This document shows, in pieces, positions 26,532-36,021 of a DNA stretch of 64,000 nucleotides. Under the pieces are notes generated by a model. It saw only the letters and a list, made by a program, of their open reading frames with translations. It did no database searches and was not told the origin of the DNA. The stretch comes from G965261775 sp965261775. GTDB lineage: Bacteria > Pseudomonadota > Gammaproteobacteria > Eutrophobiales > Eutrophobiaceae. The first letter of the stretch is position 1. Each line of letters starts with the position of its first letter. The stretch covers positions 1,550,001-1,614,000 of the forward strand of contig OZ253477.1 of the NCBI GenBank assembly GCA_965261775.1, written 5' to 3'. Both the position numbers and the translations under genes were made by a program.

Positions 26532-27512
26532 ATGAAGCAAATAGACGCGGATAAATGCAAGGCGCTCGGGCGGGCGGTGATTGAAACCGAACGCAGCGCA
26601 CTTTCTGGCTTGATTGAGCGGGTTGATGATAAATTCGTCAATGCCTGCGCCTTGTTGCTTGAATGTCGCGGCCGGGTGGTTGTGACTGGCATGGGCAAAT
26701 CCGGTCACATTGGCAATAAAATTGCCGCCACGCTGGCCAGCACCGGGACACCTGCCTTTTTCGTTCATCCCGGCGAAGCGAGTCATGGAGACCTCGGGAT
26801 GATCACCTCAAATGATGTCGTAATGGCGCTTTCCAACTCTGGTGAAACAGATGAAGTCATTGCCCTGCTGCCCGTCATCAAACGTATTAACTCACCTATG
26901 CTGGCTTTGACAGGCAACCTTGATTCAATGCTGGCCAGGGCGGCGGCGATACATATCGATGTCAGTGTGGAAAAAGAGGCATGCCCTCTGGGACTTGCAC
27001 CTACGGCCAGTACGACAGCCACTCTCGCCATGGGAGACGCCATCGCCATTGCCTTGTTACAGGCACGCGGATTTGATGAGACTGATTTTGCCCTGTCCCA
27101 TCCAGGGGGAATTCTGGGCAGAAGGTTGTTATTACACGTTGGCGACATCATGCACACCGGGGACGAAATTCCAAAAGTGGGAGCGAAAGCCCTAATCAGC
27201 GAAGCGCTGCTGGAAATGTCCCAAAAGGGGCTTGGCGTAACGGCCATTGTTGATGACGCCGATCATCTGCTGGGGATCTTTACCGATGGAGACCTGCGCC
27301 GTACGCTGGATTCAAAGAAAGATATCAAAACCTGTCATGTTGCCGACGTCATGACCAAAAATGGCCGACATATCAAAGCCGAAGCGCTGGCAGCGTCGGC
27401 GCTGGCCGTGATGGAATCTCACCGTATTAATGCGCTGGTGGTACTGAATGAACGGAAAAAACTGATCGGGATATTAAATATGCATGATTTACTGCGGGCA
27501 CGTGTGGTATGA
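26532..27512 (+). CDS. kdsD: D-arabinose 5-phosphate isomerase
   Basis: 326 residues. The SIS isomerase domain comes first (GMGKSGHIGNKIAATLASTG, VHPGEASHGDLGMI), with two CBS domains after about residue 205 (DIMHTGDEIPKV, DVMTKNGRHIKA). It converts ribulose-5-P to arabinose-5-P, the first step to Kdo. The stop overlaps the kdsC start. Confidence 0.96.
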   Translation: MKQIDADKCKALGRAVIETERSALSGLIERVDDKFVNACALLLECRGRVVVTGMGKSGHIGNKIAATLASTGTPAFFVHPGEASHGDLGMITSNDVVMALSNSGETDEVIALLPVIKRINSPMLALTGNLDSMLARAAAIHIDVSVEKEACPLGLAPTASTTATLAMGDAIAIALLQARGFDETDFALSHPGGILGRRLLLHVGDIMHTGDEIPKVGAKALISEALLEMSQKGLGVTAIVDDADHLLGIFTDGDLRRTLDSKKDIKTCHVADVMTKNGRHIKAEALAASALAVMESHRINALVVLNERKKLIGILNMHDLLRARVV

Positions 27513-28030
27513 ACAGGATGGACAGAAAAACGCTTTTGGCAACGGCGGCAGGGATAAAGCTGGCCATATTTGATGTCGATGGGGTACTTACCGACGGCAG
27601 ACTCATACTGGGCGAAGACGGTAATGAATACAAGGCGTTTCATGTGCGCGACGGACACGGACTCATTATGCTGGCAGAACTGGGCTGCGAAATAGCCGTT
27701 GTCACGGCCCGTTCATCCCGGATAGTAGCTGAAAGAATGGCGGCGCTCGGCATCAAATATGTATATCAGGGCGAACAGGACAAAGGGGACAGGGTAATCA
27801 AACTGATCGCGGAGTTTGAACTCAGGCCTGAACAGGTTGCCTATACGGGCGATGACGTCATTGACCTGCCCGCGATGAACCGGGTGGGTCTGCCGATTGC
27901 GGTGGCGGACGCGCATGCCAAAGTCAGAAAGTTCGCGGCATGGACTACCGAAGCGTCCGGGGGTCAGGGCGCCGTGAGAGAGGTCTGTGAACTGATCTTG
28001 CAGGCACAGGCAGATTTTGCAAACACGTAA
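27509..28030 (+). CDS. kdsC: 3-deoxy-D-manno-octulosonate 8-phosphate phosphatase
   Basis: 173 residues. HAD motifs are intact: the nucleophile loop AIFDVDGVLTDG, motif II VVTARSS, and the metal loop YTGDDVIDLPAM. It is the small C0-type HAD phosphatase that frees Kdo. Coupled by ATGA overlap to kdsD. Confidence 0.96.
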   Translation: MNRMDRKTLLATAAGIKLAIFDVDGVLTDGRLILGEDGNEYKAFHVRDGHGLIMLAELGCEIAVVTARSSRIVAERMAALGIKYVYQGEQDKGDRVIKLIAEFELRPEQVAYTGDDVIDLPAMNRVGLPIAVADAHAKVRKFAAWTTEASGGQGAVREVCELILQAQADFANT

Positions 28031-28084
28031 TAAATCCTTGTCGTGACTAGCCTGCCGGCAATCAATATTATCGCCGCATAATAT

Positions 28085-28657
28085 ATGTGGTACGAACGAT
28101 GGAAACTAGTGCTGACACTAGTCATTAGTGCCGCCCTCAGCTATTGGATATTGGAAAAGTTAACGGTTGACGAACCTGTCCCCTTTGACAAAAAGACGGA
28201 CCACCCTGATCAATATATGGAAAATTTTACGACCCTGAAAATGGATCAATATGGTCAGCCCGAATACCTGCTTGAGGCAACCTATATGGCGTTTTATTCC
28301 GATGACGATACAACGGAGGTATATGAACCTGAGTTGACGGTATTGGACGTGAATGAACTGCCGATAGTTATTAATGCCGATAAAGGTTGGATTACATCGG
28401 ATAATAACGTTATCCTCTTGGAAAGGAATGTCCACTTGCAAAAACAGGGCGAGTCTGGCGAGTTTCGGATAGAGGTTATTGCGGAAGAAATGCGGATACT
28501 GATAGATAAAAAATACGCCGAAACGGATAAACCGGTCACCTTGATTAGCAGGCGTACCACTACCCATGCTGTCGGGGCACACGCTTATCTTGAAGAACAA
28601 CGAATAGAACTCCTTGAAAATGTGCAGACAATCATTCGAACTGAGAAAACACCGTAA
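28085..28657 (+). CDS. lptC: LPS export protein LptC
   Basis: 190 residues. One N-terminal membrane helix (LVLTLVISAALSYWIL), then a periplasmic beta-jellyroll with the LptC pattern (FTTLKMDQYGQPEYLLEA, VINADKGWITSDNNVILLERNV). It passes LPS from LptBFG to LptA. The end overlaps the lptA start by 38 bases. Confidence 0.93.
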   Translation: MWYERWKLVLTLVISAALSYWILEKLTVDEPVPFDKKTDHPDQYMENFTTLKMDQYGQPEYLLEATYMAFYSDDDTTEVYEPELTVLDVNELPIVINADKGWITSDNNVILLERNVHLQKQGESGEFRIEVIAEEMRILIDKKYAETDKPVTLISRRTTTHAVGAHAYLEEQRIELLENVQTIIRTEKTP

Positions 28658-29186
28658 ATTATTCCTCGCCCTGTTACTGTCAGGATTACTTGACAGCGTC
28701 GCTCTCGCGCTTTCAATAGACAAGGAGCAGGACATTAAAATTGAGGCCGATACGGCCGAAATGAACGATGCCGACAGTACCGTTGTCTACCATGGCGATG
28801 TCGTTTTAAAACAGGGCAGCATACGGGTGACAGGCGATGTCCTGTGGGTCTATTTCGACGATAACGATGATGTAGAATTGGCCATCATGGATGGACAACC
28901 TGCCACCTATCGCGAGTTATCGGATGACAGAGACGGCTATGAGGAAGCCAAGGCCCTGAAGATAGAATACAACATACTCGAGAATCTTATTATCCTGACT
29001 AATGAGGCATGGGTCAAAAGACCGGACGGTTCGACCATGACTGCCGACCACATTGAGTACAACACGGAGCTCAAGCAGGTCAGGGTCAACAGTGTAAACG
29101 AGACTGTGGACACTGAAACGGGCAAAAAGAAAAAGGACAGGCGGGTAAAAGTACTCATCAAAAACAAGAAAGCGCCCGAGACCTGA
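28620..29186 (+). CDS. lptA: LPS transport periplasmic protein LptA
   Basis: 188 residues from ATG 28620; an in-frame TTG at 28614 is possible. A signal peptide (LFLALLLSGLLDSVALA) is followed by an OstA-like fold (IKIEADTAEMNDADSTVVYHGDVVLKQ in sequence, KALKIEYNILEN, MTADHIEYNT). It forms the bridge across the periplasm. The C-terminus is rich in Lys (TGKKKKDRR). Confidence 0.92.
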   Translation: MCRQSFELRKHRKLFLALLLSGLLDSVALALSIDKEQDIKIEADTAEMNDADSTVVYHGDVVLKQGSIRVTGDVLWVYFDDNDDVELAIMDGQPATYRELSDDRDGYEEAKALKIEYNILENLIILTNEAWVKRPDGSTMTADHIEYNTELKQVRVNSVNETVDTETGKKKKDRRVKVLIKNKKAPET

Positions 29187-29266
29187 ACTGTGCCTCTGGA
29201 CACAGTACTTCCCCCTTGTTCGCCTTTCCCGCCCGGATACAGATGCAATTATTACGGTAACTATCT

Positions 29267-29992
29267 GTGAGTATCCTCTCGGCATCCCACCTCTCCAAAT
29301 CCTACCGGGGCAAAACAGTCGTTTCCGACATCAGCCTGACCGTACAGAGCGGAGAGGTGGTCGGTCTTCTTGGCCCCAACGGCGCAGGGAAAACGACCAG
29401 CTTTTACATGATCGTCGGACTGGTGCCTATAAACAGCGGCACCATCCATCTGGATAATCGTGACATCAGCCACCTCAGCATTGATGGGCGTTCGCGTTGC
29501 GGTCTCGGCTATTTGCCACAGGAAGCCTCTACTTTCCGCAAGCTGACAGTCGCGGAAAATATCATGGCTATACTGGAGATGAAGTTCCCCCGGGATAAAA
29601 AAAAAGCGCGGCAACGGCTTGACAGTCTATTGCAGGAATTCAACATTACCCATCTACGGGATAATATGAGTACAAGCCTCTCGGGCGGGGAAAGACGACG
29701 ACTTGAAATTGCCCGCTCACTAGCATCGGAACCGCGATTTTTGCTGCTTGATGAACCTTTTGCAGGAATTGATCCCATTTCCATCAAAGACATACAGAAT
29801 CTGATTCATCATCTCCGCCAGCACAGTATCGGTGTGCTTATAACGGATCATAATGTTCGCGAAACATTAAAAATATGTGATCGGGTCTATATTGTGAATG
29901 ACGGACACATCCTTGCCAAAGGCCTGCCAGAAAAAATAATGGAAAACGAGCAGGTCAGAGATATCTATATCGGAGAAAAATTTACGCTTTAA
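29267..29992 (+). CDS. lptB: LPS export ATP-binding protein LptB
   Basis: 241 residues from GTG 29267. The ABC ATPase set is complete: Walker A GPNGAGKTTSF, Q-loop LPQEASTF, signature LSGGERRR, Walker B FLLLDEPFAGID, switch His in ITDHNVRET. It powers LPS extraction with LptFG, which are not in this window. Confidence 0.96.
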   Translation: MSILSASHLSKSYRGKTVVSDISLTVQSGEVVGLLGPNGAGKTTSFYMIVGLVPINSGTIHLDNRDISHLSIDGRSRCGLGYLPQEASTFRKLTVAENIMAILEMKFPRDKKKARQRLDSLLQEFNITHLRDNMSTSLSGGERRRLEIARSLASEPRFLLLDEPFAGIDPISIKDIQNLIHHLRQHSIGVLITDHNVRETLKICDRVYIVNDGHILAKGLPEKIMENEQVRDIYIGEKFTL

Positions 29993-30086
29993 ACCTGAAG
30001 GCAATATTTGGAACTCAGAGCAAATTTAATACTCACCCCTATGAAATAATCCGGGTTAAGAACAAATTTGAGCTAAAATTCATATT

Positions 30087-31532
30087 ATGAAACCATCGTT
30101 ACAACTCAGGGTCAATCAAAGTCTGACGATAACGCCACAATTGCAACAGGCGATACGTCTGCTGCAGCTTTCCAGTATGGAGCTACATACGGAAATTCAA
30201 AACGCCCTGGAGTCGAACATGATGCTTGAAGTGGATAATGCGGAGCAAAATGATATTGACGCGCCACTCAACGACGAAGCTGGCGCGACCGAATTGAATA
30301 CGGTCGAAAAAAGCGATGATGGCGACGATTTGTTTGGCAACAGCGACTGGGATAATAGCTACGGTGGCGGCGTAAGTTATCCGAAAAGGAATGGCGACAA
30401 CAGTAACTATGATTTTGAAAACCAGCTCACAAAAGAATGGGCGTTAAAAGAGCACCTTAAATGGCAGCTTAACCTGACGCCGATATCCGATACCGACAAA
30501 ATCATCGCGCTGGCGATTATTGATTTACTCGGTGATGACGGCTATCTGAACGGGACATTTGAAGACATCCTTGCCAGTGTGACTGACGACGAGGACGAGG
30601 AAACGATCGACACTGAAGAAATTGAAGCGGTACTGAAAATGGTCCAGACCATGGACCCTCCTGGAGTAGGGTCAAGAGACCTTAAAGAATGCCTGAATAT
30701 TCAACTCAGGCAATATCCTGAAGATACCCCCTGTATTAAAAGGGCCCGGACACTGATCAATAACTATTTGGAGTTGCTGGCCGCGCATGATTATCCGAAA
30801 CTGATGCGAAAGATGAAGATCAATCGCGAGGAACTGGCGGAAGTGGTCCAGCTTATCCAAAGCATGAACCCGAAGCCGGGGTATCAGATCGATGAAGCAC
30901 GCATTCCATATATCACCCCGGATGTCTATGTAAAAAAGGTGAAAAATGCCTGGAAAGTCGATTTGAACATGGATGCTGTCCCCCCTCTCAGGATCAATAA
31001 AACGTACGCAAACATGATCCGGCGTGCCGATAACAGTGCCGACAACAACTACCTGAAAACACACCTTCAGGAGGCTCGCTGGTTTATCAAAAGCCTCATT
31101 AGCCGCAGTGAAACGCTGTTGCGCGTCGCCGCCTGTATCGTTGAACAGCAACGCGCTTTTCTGGAATACGGCGAAGAGGCGATGAAACCGCTCGTGATGA
31201 AAGACGTCGCGGAAATGCTGGATATGCATGAATCGACCATCTCGCGGGTAACGACTCTTAAGTATATGCACACGCCACGCGGTTTGTTCGAACTAAAGTA
31301 CTTCTTTTCCAGTCAACTTAGCACAAATTACGGCGGAGCGTGTTCATCAACAGCGATTCGCGCCCTGATTAAAAAATTAATCCGGGACGAACCCCCCGAC
31401 AAACCCCTGAGTGACAGCAAAATCAGCGCCCTGCTCAAGGAGCAGGGGGTTAATGTAGCGCGCAGAACTGTGGCAAAATATCGTGAGGCCATGATAATAC
31501 CGCCTTCCAATGAGAGAAAACGATTTTCCTGA
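30087..31532 (+). CDS. rpoN: RNA polymerase sigma-54 factor
   Basis: 481 residues. Region I is Gln/Leu-rich (SLTITPQLQQAIRLLQLSSMEL), then an acidic region II, the core-binding domain, the helix-turn-helix (MKDVAEMLDMHESTISRVTTLKYMHTP), and the C-terminal RpoN box ARRTVAKYREAM (usual form ARRTVAKYRE). It lies between lptB and hpf as in most gammaproteobacteria. Confidence 0.97.
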   Translation: MKPSLQLRVNQSLTITPQLQQAIRLLQLSSMELHTEIQNALESNMMLEVDNAEQNDIDAPLNDEAGATELNTVEKSDDGDDLFGNSDWDNSYGGGVSYPKRNGDNSNYDFENQLTKEWALKEHLKWQLNLTPISDTDKIIALAIIDLLGDDGYLNGTFEDILASVTDDEDEETIDTEEIEAVLKMVQTMDPPGVGSRDLKECLNIQLRQYPEDTPCIKRARTLINNYLELLAAHDYPKLMRKMKINREELAEVVQLIQSMNPKPGYQIDEARIPYITPDVYVKKVKNAWKVDLNMDAVPPLRINKTYANMIRRADNSADNNYLKTHLQEARWFIKSLISRSETLLRVAACIVEQQRAFLEYGEEAMKPLVMKDVAEMLDMHESTISRVTTLKYMHTPRGLFELKYFFSSQLSTNYGGACSSTAIRALIKKLIRDEPPDKPLSDSKISALLKEQGVNVARRTVAKYREAMIIPPSNERKRFS

Positions 31533-31558
31533 AAAACAAATTCAGCCAGGAGTAAAAT

Positions 31559-31885
31559 ATGCAAATTAATCTAACCGGTCGTCATATTGAGATTACTGAC
31601 TCGCTTAAATCCTACATTGAAAACAAATTTGAACGTCTGCAACGGCATTTTGAAAATATCACCAATATTCACGTTATTCTGACCGTTGAAAAAGGGCGGC
31701 AAAAAGCGGAGGCGATCATGCACGTCAACCGTGGAAGGCTGTTTGCCGATAATGAACAGGAAGATATGTATTCCACCATTGACGGTCTGATTGACAAACT
31801 TGACCGGCAGATCAAAAAGCACAAAGAAAAATTGACGAATCACCATCAGGAAGAGGGTGGTTTGAAAAACCAGAAACTCGGTTGA
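31559..31885 (+). CDS. hpf: Ribosome hibernation promoting factor
   Basis: 108 residues with an AGGAG site. The short HPF/YfiA fold is visible (MQINLTGRHIEITDSLKSYI, AEAIMHVNRGRLFADNEQEDMYSTIDGLIDKLDRQIKKHKEK). It binds the 30S subunit in slow growth. There is no long-form C-terminal extension. Confidence 0.95.
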   Translation: MQINLTGRHIEITDSLKSYIENKFERLQRHFENITNIHVILTVEKGRQKAEAIMHVNRGRLFADNEQEDMYSTIDGLIDKLDRQIKKHKEKLTNHHQEEGGLKNQKLG

Positions 31886-31905
31886 CAAGCCCCGCGCACT
31901 AATAC

Positions 31906-32352
31906 ATGAAGATCACTGATATCCTGTCCCCGAAATCCGTTCTGTGGGACAACAATTGCCACAGTAAAAAAGATGCTCTGGATATCATAGCTGGTTTGAT
32001 AAGCGAATCAGACAATACCACCATCCAGACCGAGATATTTGACTGTCTAATCGCCAGGGAGCGCCTGGGCAGCACCGGACTCGGCAATGGCATCGCCATA
32101 CCGCATGGGCGTCTGAAAAACAGCAAAAAGACCACCGCCGCTTTTTTGCGCCTTGGTCACGGAATAGATTATGATGCTTTAGACAAACAACCGGTGGATC
32201 TGCTGTTCGCCCTGATTGTACCAGAGGAATCCGTTGAAGAACACCTGCAACTGTTGCAAACTCTTGCCAAAATGTTCAGCGACGCGGGCATTACTGATAA
32301 AATCAGACAAGCCGGGACCCCTGAAGAAATATATACCATTCTCATTGCTTAA
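31906..32352 (+). CDS. ptsN: Nitrogen-regulatory PTS EIIA
   Basis: 148 residues. The phosphoryl-accepting His is H67 in GNGIAIPHGRL; the fold is of fructose/mannitol EIIA type. It follows hpf in the classic rpoN cluster and is phosphorylated by the EI and HPr encoded downstream. Family knowledge links it to potassium, phosphate and nitrogen control. Confidence 0.95.
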   Translation: MKITDILSPKSVLWDNNCHSKKDALDIIAGLISESDNTTIQTEIFDCLIARERLGSTGLGNGIAIPHGRLKNSKKTTAAFLRLGHGIDYDALDKQPVDLLFALIVPEESVEEHLQLLQTLAKMFSDAGITDKIRQAGTPEEIYTILIA

Positions 32353-32355
32353 ACC

Positions 32356-33363
32356 ATGTCGGATATCACCAACCAACTGAGTATTGAAGATCTCTACAAT
32401 ATACATAAAGAGACACTCAAGCTTAAATGGGAGGCCGGTCCGCAGAGCACAGAACACGCCATTATCCGCAGTGAAAGGCCCTCGGAAACAGAAGGAAAGA
32501 AACGTCGAAAAAAGACAACCGGAAACGAAGAGGACGTTAAAGTGCCTTCGTTAATCGGGCATTTGAACTTGATTCACCCGCACCAGATCCAGATCATCGG
32601 TCATATAGAATTAAAGTATCTGGCCGATCTCAGACCGATTTCCATGCAGGATTCCGTTGAGCGACTGTTTCAGAGTCTGCCCGCCTGCGTAATCGTCGCC
32701 GACGGTTACGAGGCACCCGCATTGTTGAAACAAAAAAGCGATGAACACAATACTCCCTTATTTTCGTCCAAGCTGAACAGCAATCACCTGTCGGATATAT
32801 TGTATTATGTCCTCAACAAGCTATTCGCGGACATGCTGACCCTGCATGGCGTCTATATGGAAGTGATGGCGATAGGCGTATTAATTACCGGCCCGAGCGG
32901 CATTGGCAAGAGCGAACTGGCACTGGAATTAATATCGTGCGGGCATCGTTTGGTTGCCGATGACTCGCCGCTTTTTTCACGTATCGCGCCGGATATTATC
33001 AACGGGAGCTGCCCGAAAGCGTTACAGGATTTCCTGGAAGTCCGCGGCCTCGGTATTATCAATGTCCGCGAATTATTTGGCGACAGCGCCATCAAGAAAA
33101 ATAAATACCTCAAGCTGATCGTGCATTTGCAGTCCATGGACCACAAGAGTCTGCCGTCTTTGACGCGCCTGGAAGGCAGCTATACCTCCCGCAAGATACT
33201 GGATGTGGAAATCCCGGAGATTACTCTGCCGGTTGCCCCTGGACGGAATCTGGCCGTCATGACGGAATGCGCTGCCCGCAATCACATCCTGCGTGTTGAC
33301 GGATACAATGCCGCAGAAATATTTAAAAAAAGGCAAAAGAAACTGATGGAGACAAACAAGTGA
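32356..33363 (+). CDS. hprK: HPr kinase/phosphorylase
   Basis: 335 residues. Walker A is GPSGIGKSELALELI and the HprK signature is LEVRGLGIINVRELFG. The N-terminal DRTGG-like domain contains an unusual Lys/Arg-rich stretch near residue 45 (GKKRRKKTTGNEED). It phosphorylates HPr at Ser46, which is present in the HPr here. No rapZ follows it, unlike in many relatives. Confidence 0.93.
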   Translation: MSDITNQLSIEDLYNIHKETLKLKWEAGPQSTEHAIIRSERPSETEGKKRRKKTTGNEEDVKVPSLIGHLNLIHPHQIQIIGHIELKYLADLRPISMQDSVERLFQSLPACVIVADGYEAPALLKQKSDEHNTPLFSSKLNSNHLSDILYYVLNKLFADMLTLHGVYMEVMAIGVLITGPSGIGKSELALELISCGHRLVADDSPLFSRIAPDIINGSCPKALQDFLEVRGLGIINVRELFGDSAIKKNKYLKLIVHLQSMDHKSLPSLTRLEGSYTSRKILDVEIPEITLPVAPGRNLAVMTECAARNHILRVDGYNAAEIFKKRQKKLMETNK

Positions 33364-33508
33364 ACAAAATCATAACGACGGAAATATCAACCGGACGGTT
33401 TGGTAAAACCAGCCAAAAGCCCCAGCCGCTGTCTGTCCGGGTTGTCATGTTACGGCGGTGATAAACAAAGCAGGACAAAAAAAGAATACAGACGCTGGAG
33501 AATTTGAT

Positions 33509-33910
33509 ATGCGGGTAGGAATATTGGTTATTACACATAACGGCATTGGCGCCTCTATCTACGGAACAGCGAAATTTATGATTAAAGATTGCCCCAATAA
33601 CGTCAGACTTTTATCCGCCAACAGAGAAAACAACCCCGAAGAACTGCTTGAAGCATCGGAGCAACTAATCGAAGAACTGGATCAGGGTAAAGGCGTACTG
33701 GTGCTGACCGATTTATTTGGTTCCACACCCAGTAATATCGCGCACCGTCTGTGCAAACATGCCCGCGTGAACATTGTGGCCGGCCTTAATCTATCCATGC
33801 TGATCCGGGCTTTTAATTACTCCCACCTGGAGCTGGACGCGCTGACGGAAAAAGCGCGTAGCGGCGGCATTGAAGGAATCACCATTGAACGCGGGAGCAA
33901 CGGCGCATGA
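33509..33910 (+). CDS. PTS mannose-family EIIA component
   Basis: 133 residues from ATG 33509, with GGAG 8 bases upstream. The active His is H10 in MRVGILVITHNGIG, and a DLFGSTPSNIA loop is typical of the family. There are no EIIB, EIIC or EIID partners, so the protein is probably regulatory. ATGA overlap with the HPr gene. Confidence 0.9.
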   Translation: MRVGILVITHNGIGASIYGTAKFMIKDCPNNVRLLSANRENNPEELLEASEQLIEELDQGKGVLVLTDLFGSTPSNIAHRLCKHARVNIVAGLNLSMLIRAFNYSHLELDALTEKARSGGIEGITIERGSNGA

Positions 33911-34176
33911 AACGAAAGACTGTCACCATTATTAACAAGCTGGGTCTACATGCCCGCGCGGCGGCAAAATTTGTACAAATTGCCTCCTCATTTGAGTCTG
34001 AGATTAATGTCCGTTCAGGGACCCGCGAAGCAAACGGAAAAAGTATTATGGGCATAATGATGCTGGCCGCCGCCAAAGGTTCGAAACTGGACATCCTGAC
34101 AAGTGGCGCCGATGAAGAAGAAGCCCTGACCATGCTGGAAAATCTGATAAACGATCGTTTCGGCGAAGGCCAATGA
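33907..34176 (+). CDS. ptsH: Phosphocarrier protein HPr/NPr
   Basis: 89 residues. Both phosphorylation sites are present: H15 in NKLGLHARAAAKF and S46 in NGKSIMGIMML. H15 receives phosphate from EI; S46 is the HprK target. It overlaps both neighbours by 4 bases. The symbol could equally be ptsO (NPr). Confidence 0.93.
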   Translation: MKRKTVTIINKLGLHARAAAKFVQIASSFESEINVRSGTREANGKSIMGIMMLAAAKGSKLDILTSGADEEEALTMLENLINDRFGEGQ

Positions 34177-35921
34177 CGATATCGATTCAGGGCATCAGCG
34201 TTTCTCGCGGTATCGCCATCGGGAAGGTTCATATTATCAAGCGTGATCAGATTGAAGTCCGTGAATACAACATCCGACAAACCCGGCTTGACCAGGAAAT
34301 ACAGCGTTTCAATGACGCCGTTGCCAATGCTCGACAACAACTGAGAATCGTTCGAAATCATATTCCCATCACCGCTTCCGTTGATATTTCCGCGTTCATT
34401 GACACGCATCTACTGATGCTGGAAGACAATGCATTGACTGAAGAACCCAAACGGATTATCCGGGAACGACTGTGCAACGCGGAGTGGGCGCTGAAATTGC
34501 AGCGTGATGCGCTGGTCACAGTCTTTGAAGAAATGGCTGATGCCTACTTGAGCACGAGACGCGATGATGTTGATCATGTCGTCAACCGGATCCTGCGCGC
34601 CCTGTTAAAACAAAAACCACCGCTACACGAGTTCAATGAAAGTCACTTAAAGGACCGCATCATCATGGCGAGTAATTTAACGCCGGCGGACACCGTATTG
34701 ATGCAGCATCACGGCATTGCGGCTTTTGCCACCGAATTCGGTGGCCCCACATCACATACCGCCATACTGGCCAGAAGTCTTGGTATCCCCGCCGTCGTTG
34801 GTCTGCACAACGCCAAACGTTTCATTAAAGACGACGATCTAATCATTATTGACGGCACCTCTGGCGTCATACTGATTGATCCTGAAAAACAGATACAAAG
34901 CTATTATCAAAAACGTCGCCGCGAGTTCAAACGCTATTATTCTTCTCTCGGCAAACTCAAGGGCGCTCCAACAAAAACTCTCGACGGCATCCCGATAAAA
35001 CTGCTGGCCAATATTGAGTTGCCGCAGGATTTTGAGACGGTACGACATGTCGGTGCCGAAGGTGTGGGACTGTACCGTACCGAATTCCTTTATATGAATC
35101 GTGACACACCGCCCGACGAGCAGGAACACTACGAGACCTACAGAGAAGTGATCCATGCCCTGCGCGGGTTGCCTTTAACCATTCGCACCCTTGACCTCGG
35201 TGCCGACAAACAGGTTGACGGCGAGGGGAAACCGTCTGCCCCGCTTCAATCCAACCCTGCCCTGGGGTTGCGCGCCATACGATTATGCCTTAAAGAGCCT
35301 GACCTTTTCAGACCGCAACTGCGCGCTATCATACGCGCCTCGGCCCATGGTCCGGTAAGAATTATGATCCCGATGCTGACAAATATTATGGAAATGCAGC
35401 AGGTATTGGACATGATCAGGGAAGTCAAGGCCGACCTTGAAAGCAAAGATATTGAGTTTGATCCAGAGCTGGAAACGGGTGGCATGATTGAAGTACCCGC
35501 TTCCGCCGTCTGTGCCGATATCTTTGCCAGGCACCTGGATTTTCTGTCTATCGGCACAAATGATCTGATTCAATATACCATAGCCATAGATCGAGGGAAC
35601 GATGAGGTAAACTACCTTTACGACCCACTACACCCGGCCGTATTGAGATTAATTCAAATGATCATCACCGCCGGAGTAAAGGCAAAGAAACCCGTGTCAA
35701 TGTGCGGCGAGATGGCCGGGGAAAAGGAATATACGCAGCTCCTGCTTGGGTTGGGCTTGCGCGAATTCAGCGTACATCCTGCCTCCCTGCTTGAAGTGAA
35801 GAAAGTCATTAACAACTCCCATATCGGCAAACTTGAAAAGCTCACGAAAGCGGTACTGAGAGCGGCAAGCGGGATGGAGGTCAACCTGCGTTTACACGAC
35901 TACCTTACCGAAGATATCTGA
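34173..35921 (+). CDS. ptsI: PTS enzyme I (phosphoenolpyruvate-protein phosphotransferase)
   Basis: 582 residues. The phosphorylated His is H195 in TEFGGPTSHTAILARSLGIPAVVG in sequence. The PEP-binding barrel follows with EGVGLYRTEFLYM, IRTLDLGADKQ and the C-terminal SIGTNDLIQYTIAIDR and VSMCGEMAGE. No N-terminal GAF domain is present, so it is a sugar-type EI, not EI-Ntr (PtsP). Confidence 0.95.
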   Translation: MTISIQGISVSRGIAIGKVHIIKRDQIEVREYNIRQTRLDQEIQRFNDAVANARQQLRIVRNHIPITASVDISAFIDTHLLMLEDNALTEEPKRIIRERLCNAEWALKLQRDALVTVFEEMADAYLSTRRDDVDHVVNRILRALLKQKPPLHEFNESHLKDRIIMASNLTPADTVLMQHHGIAAFATEFGGPTSHTAILARSLGIPAVVGLHNAKRFIKDDDLIIIDGTSGVILIDPEKQIQSYYQKRRREFKRYYSSLGKLKGAPTKTLDGIPIKLLANIELPQDFETVRHVGAEGVGLYRTEFLYMNRDTPPDEQEHYETYREVIHALRGLPLTIRTLDLGADKQVDGEGKPSAPLQSNPALGLRAIRLCLKEPDLFRPQLRAIIRASAHGPVRIMIPMLTNIMEMQQVLDMIREVKADLESKDIEFDPELETGGMIEVPASAVCADIFARHLDFLSIGTNDLIQYTIAIDRGNDEVNYLYDPLHPAVLRLIQMIITAGVKAKKPVSMCGEMAGEKEYTQLLLGLGLREFSVHPASLLEVKKVINNSHIGKLEKLTKAVLRAASGMEVNLRLHDYLTEDI

Positions 35922-36021
35922 CGGCTCCATAATTCTCCCTTTGCATCACGCTGGCTACGCCGGGGCTTTACGGCGGTTTCCCCTGGAATTGGATGCAGGA
36001 CACTGATAGACTTTTTCGGCT

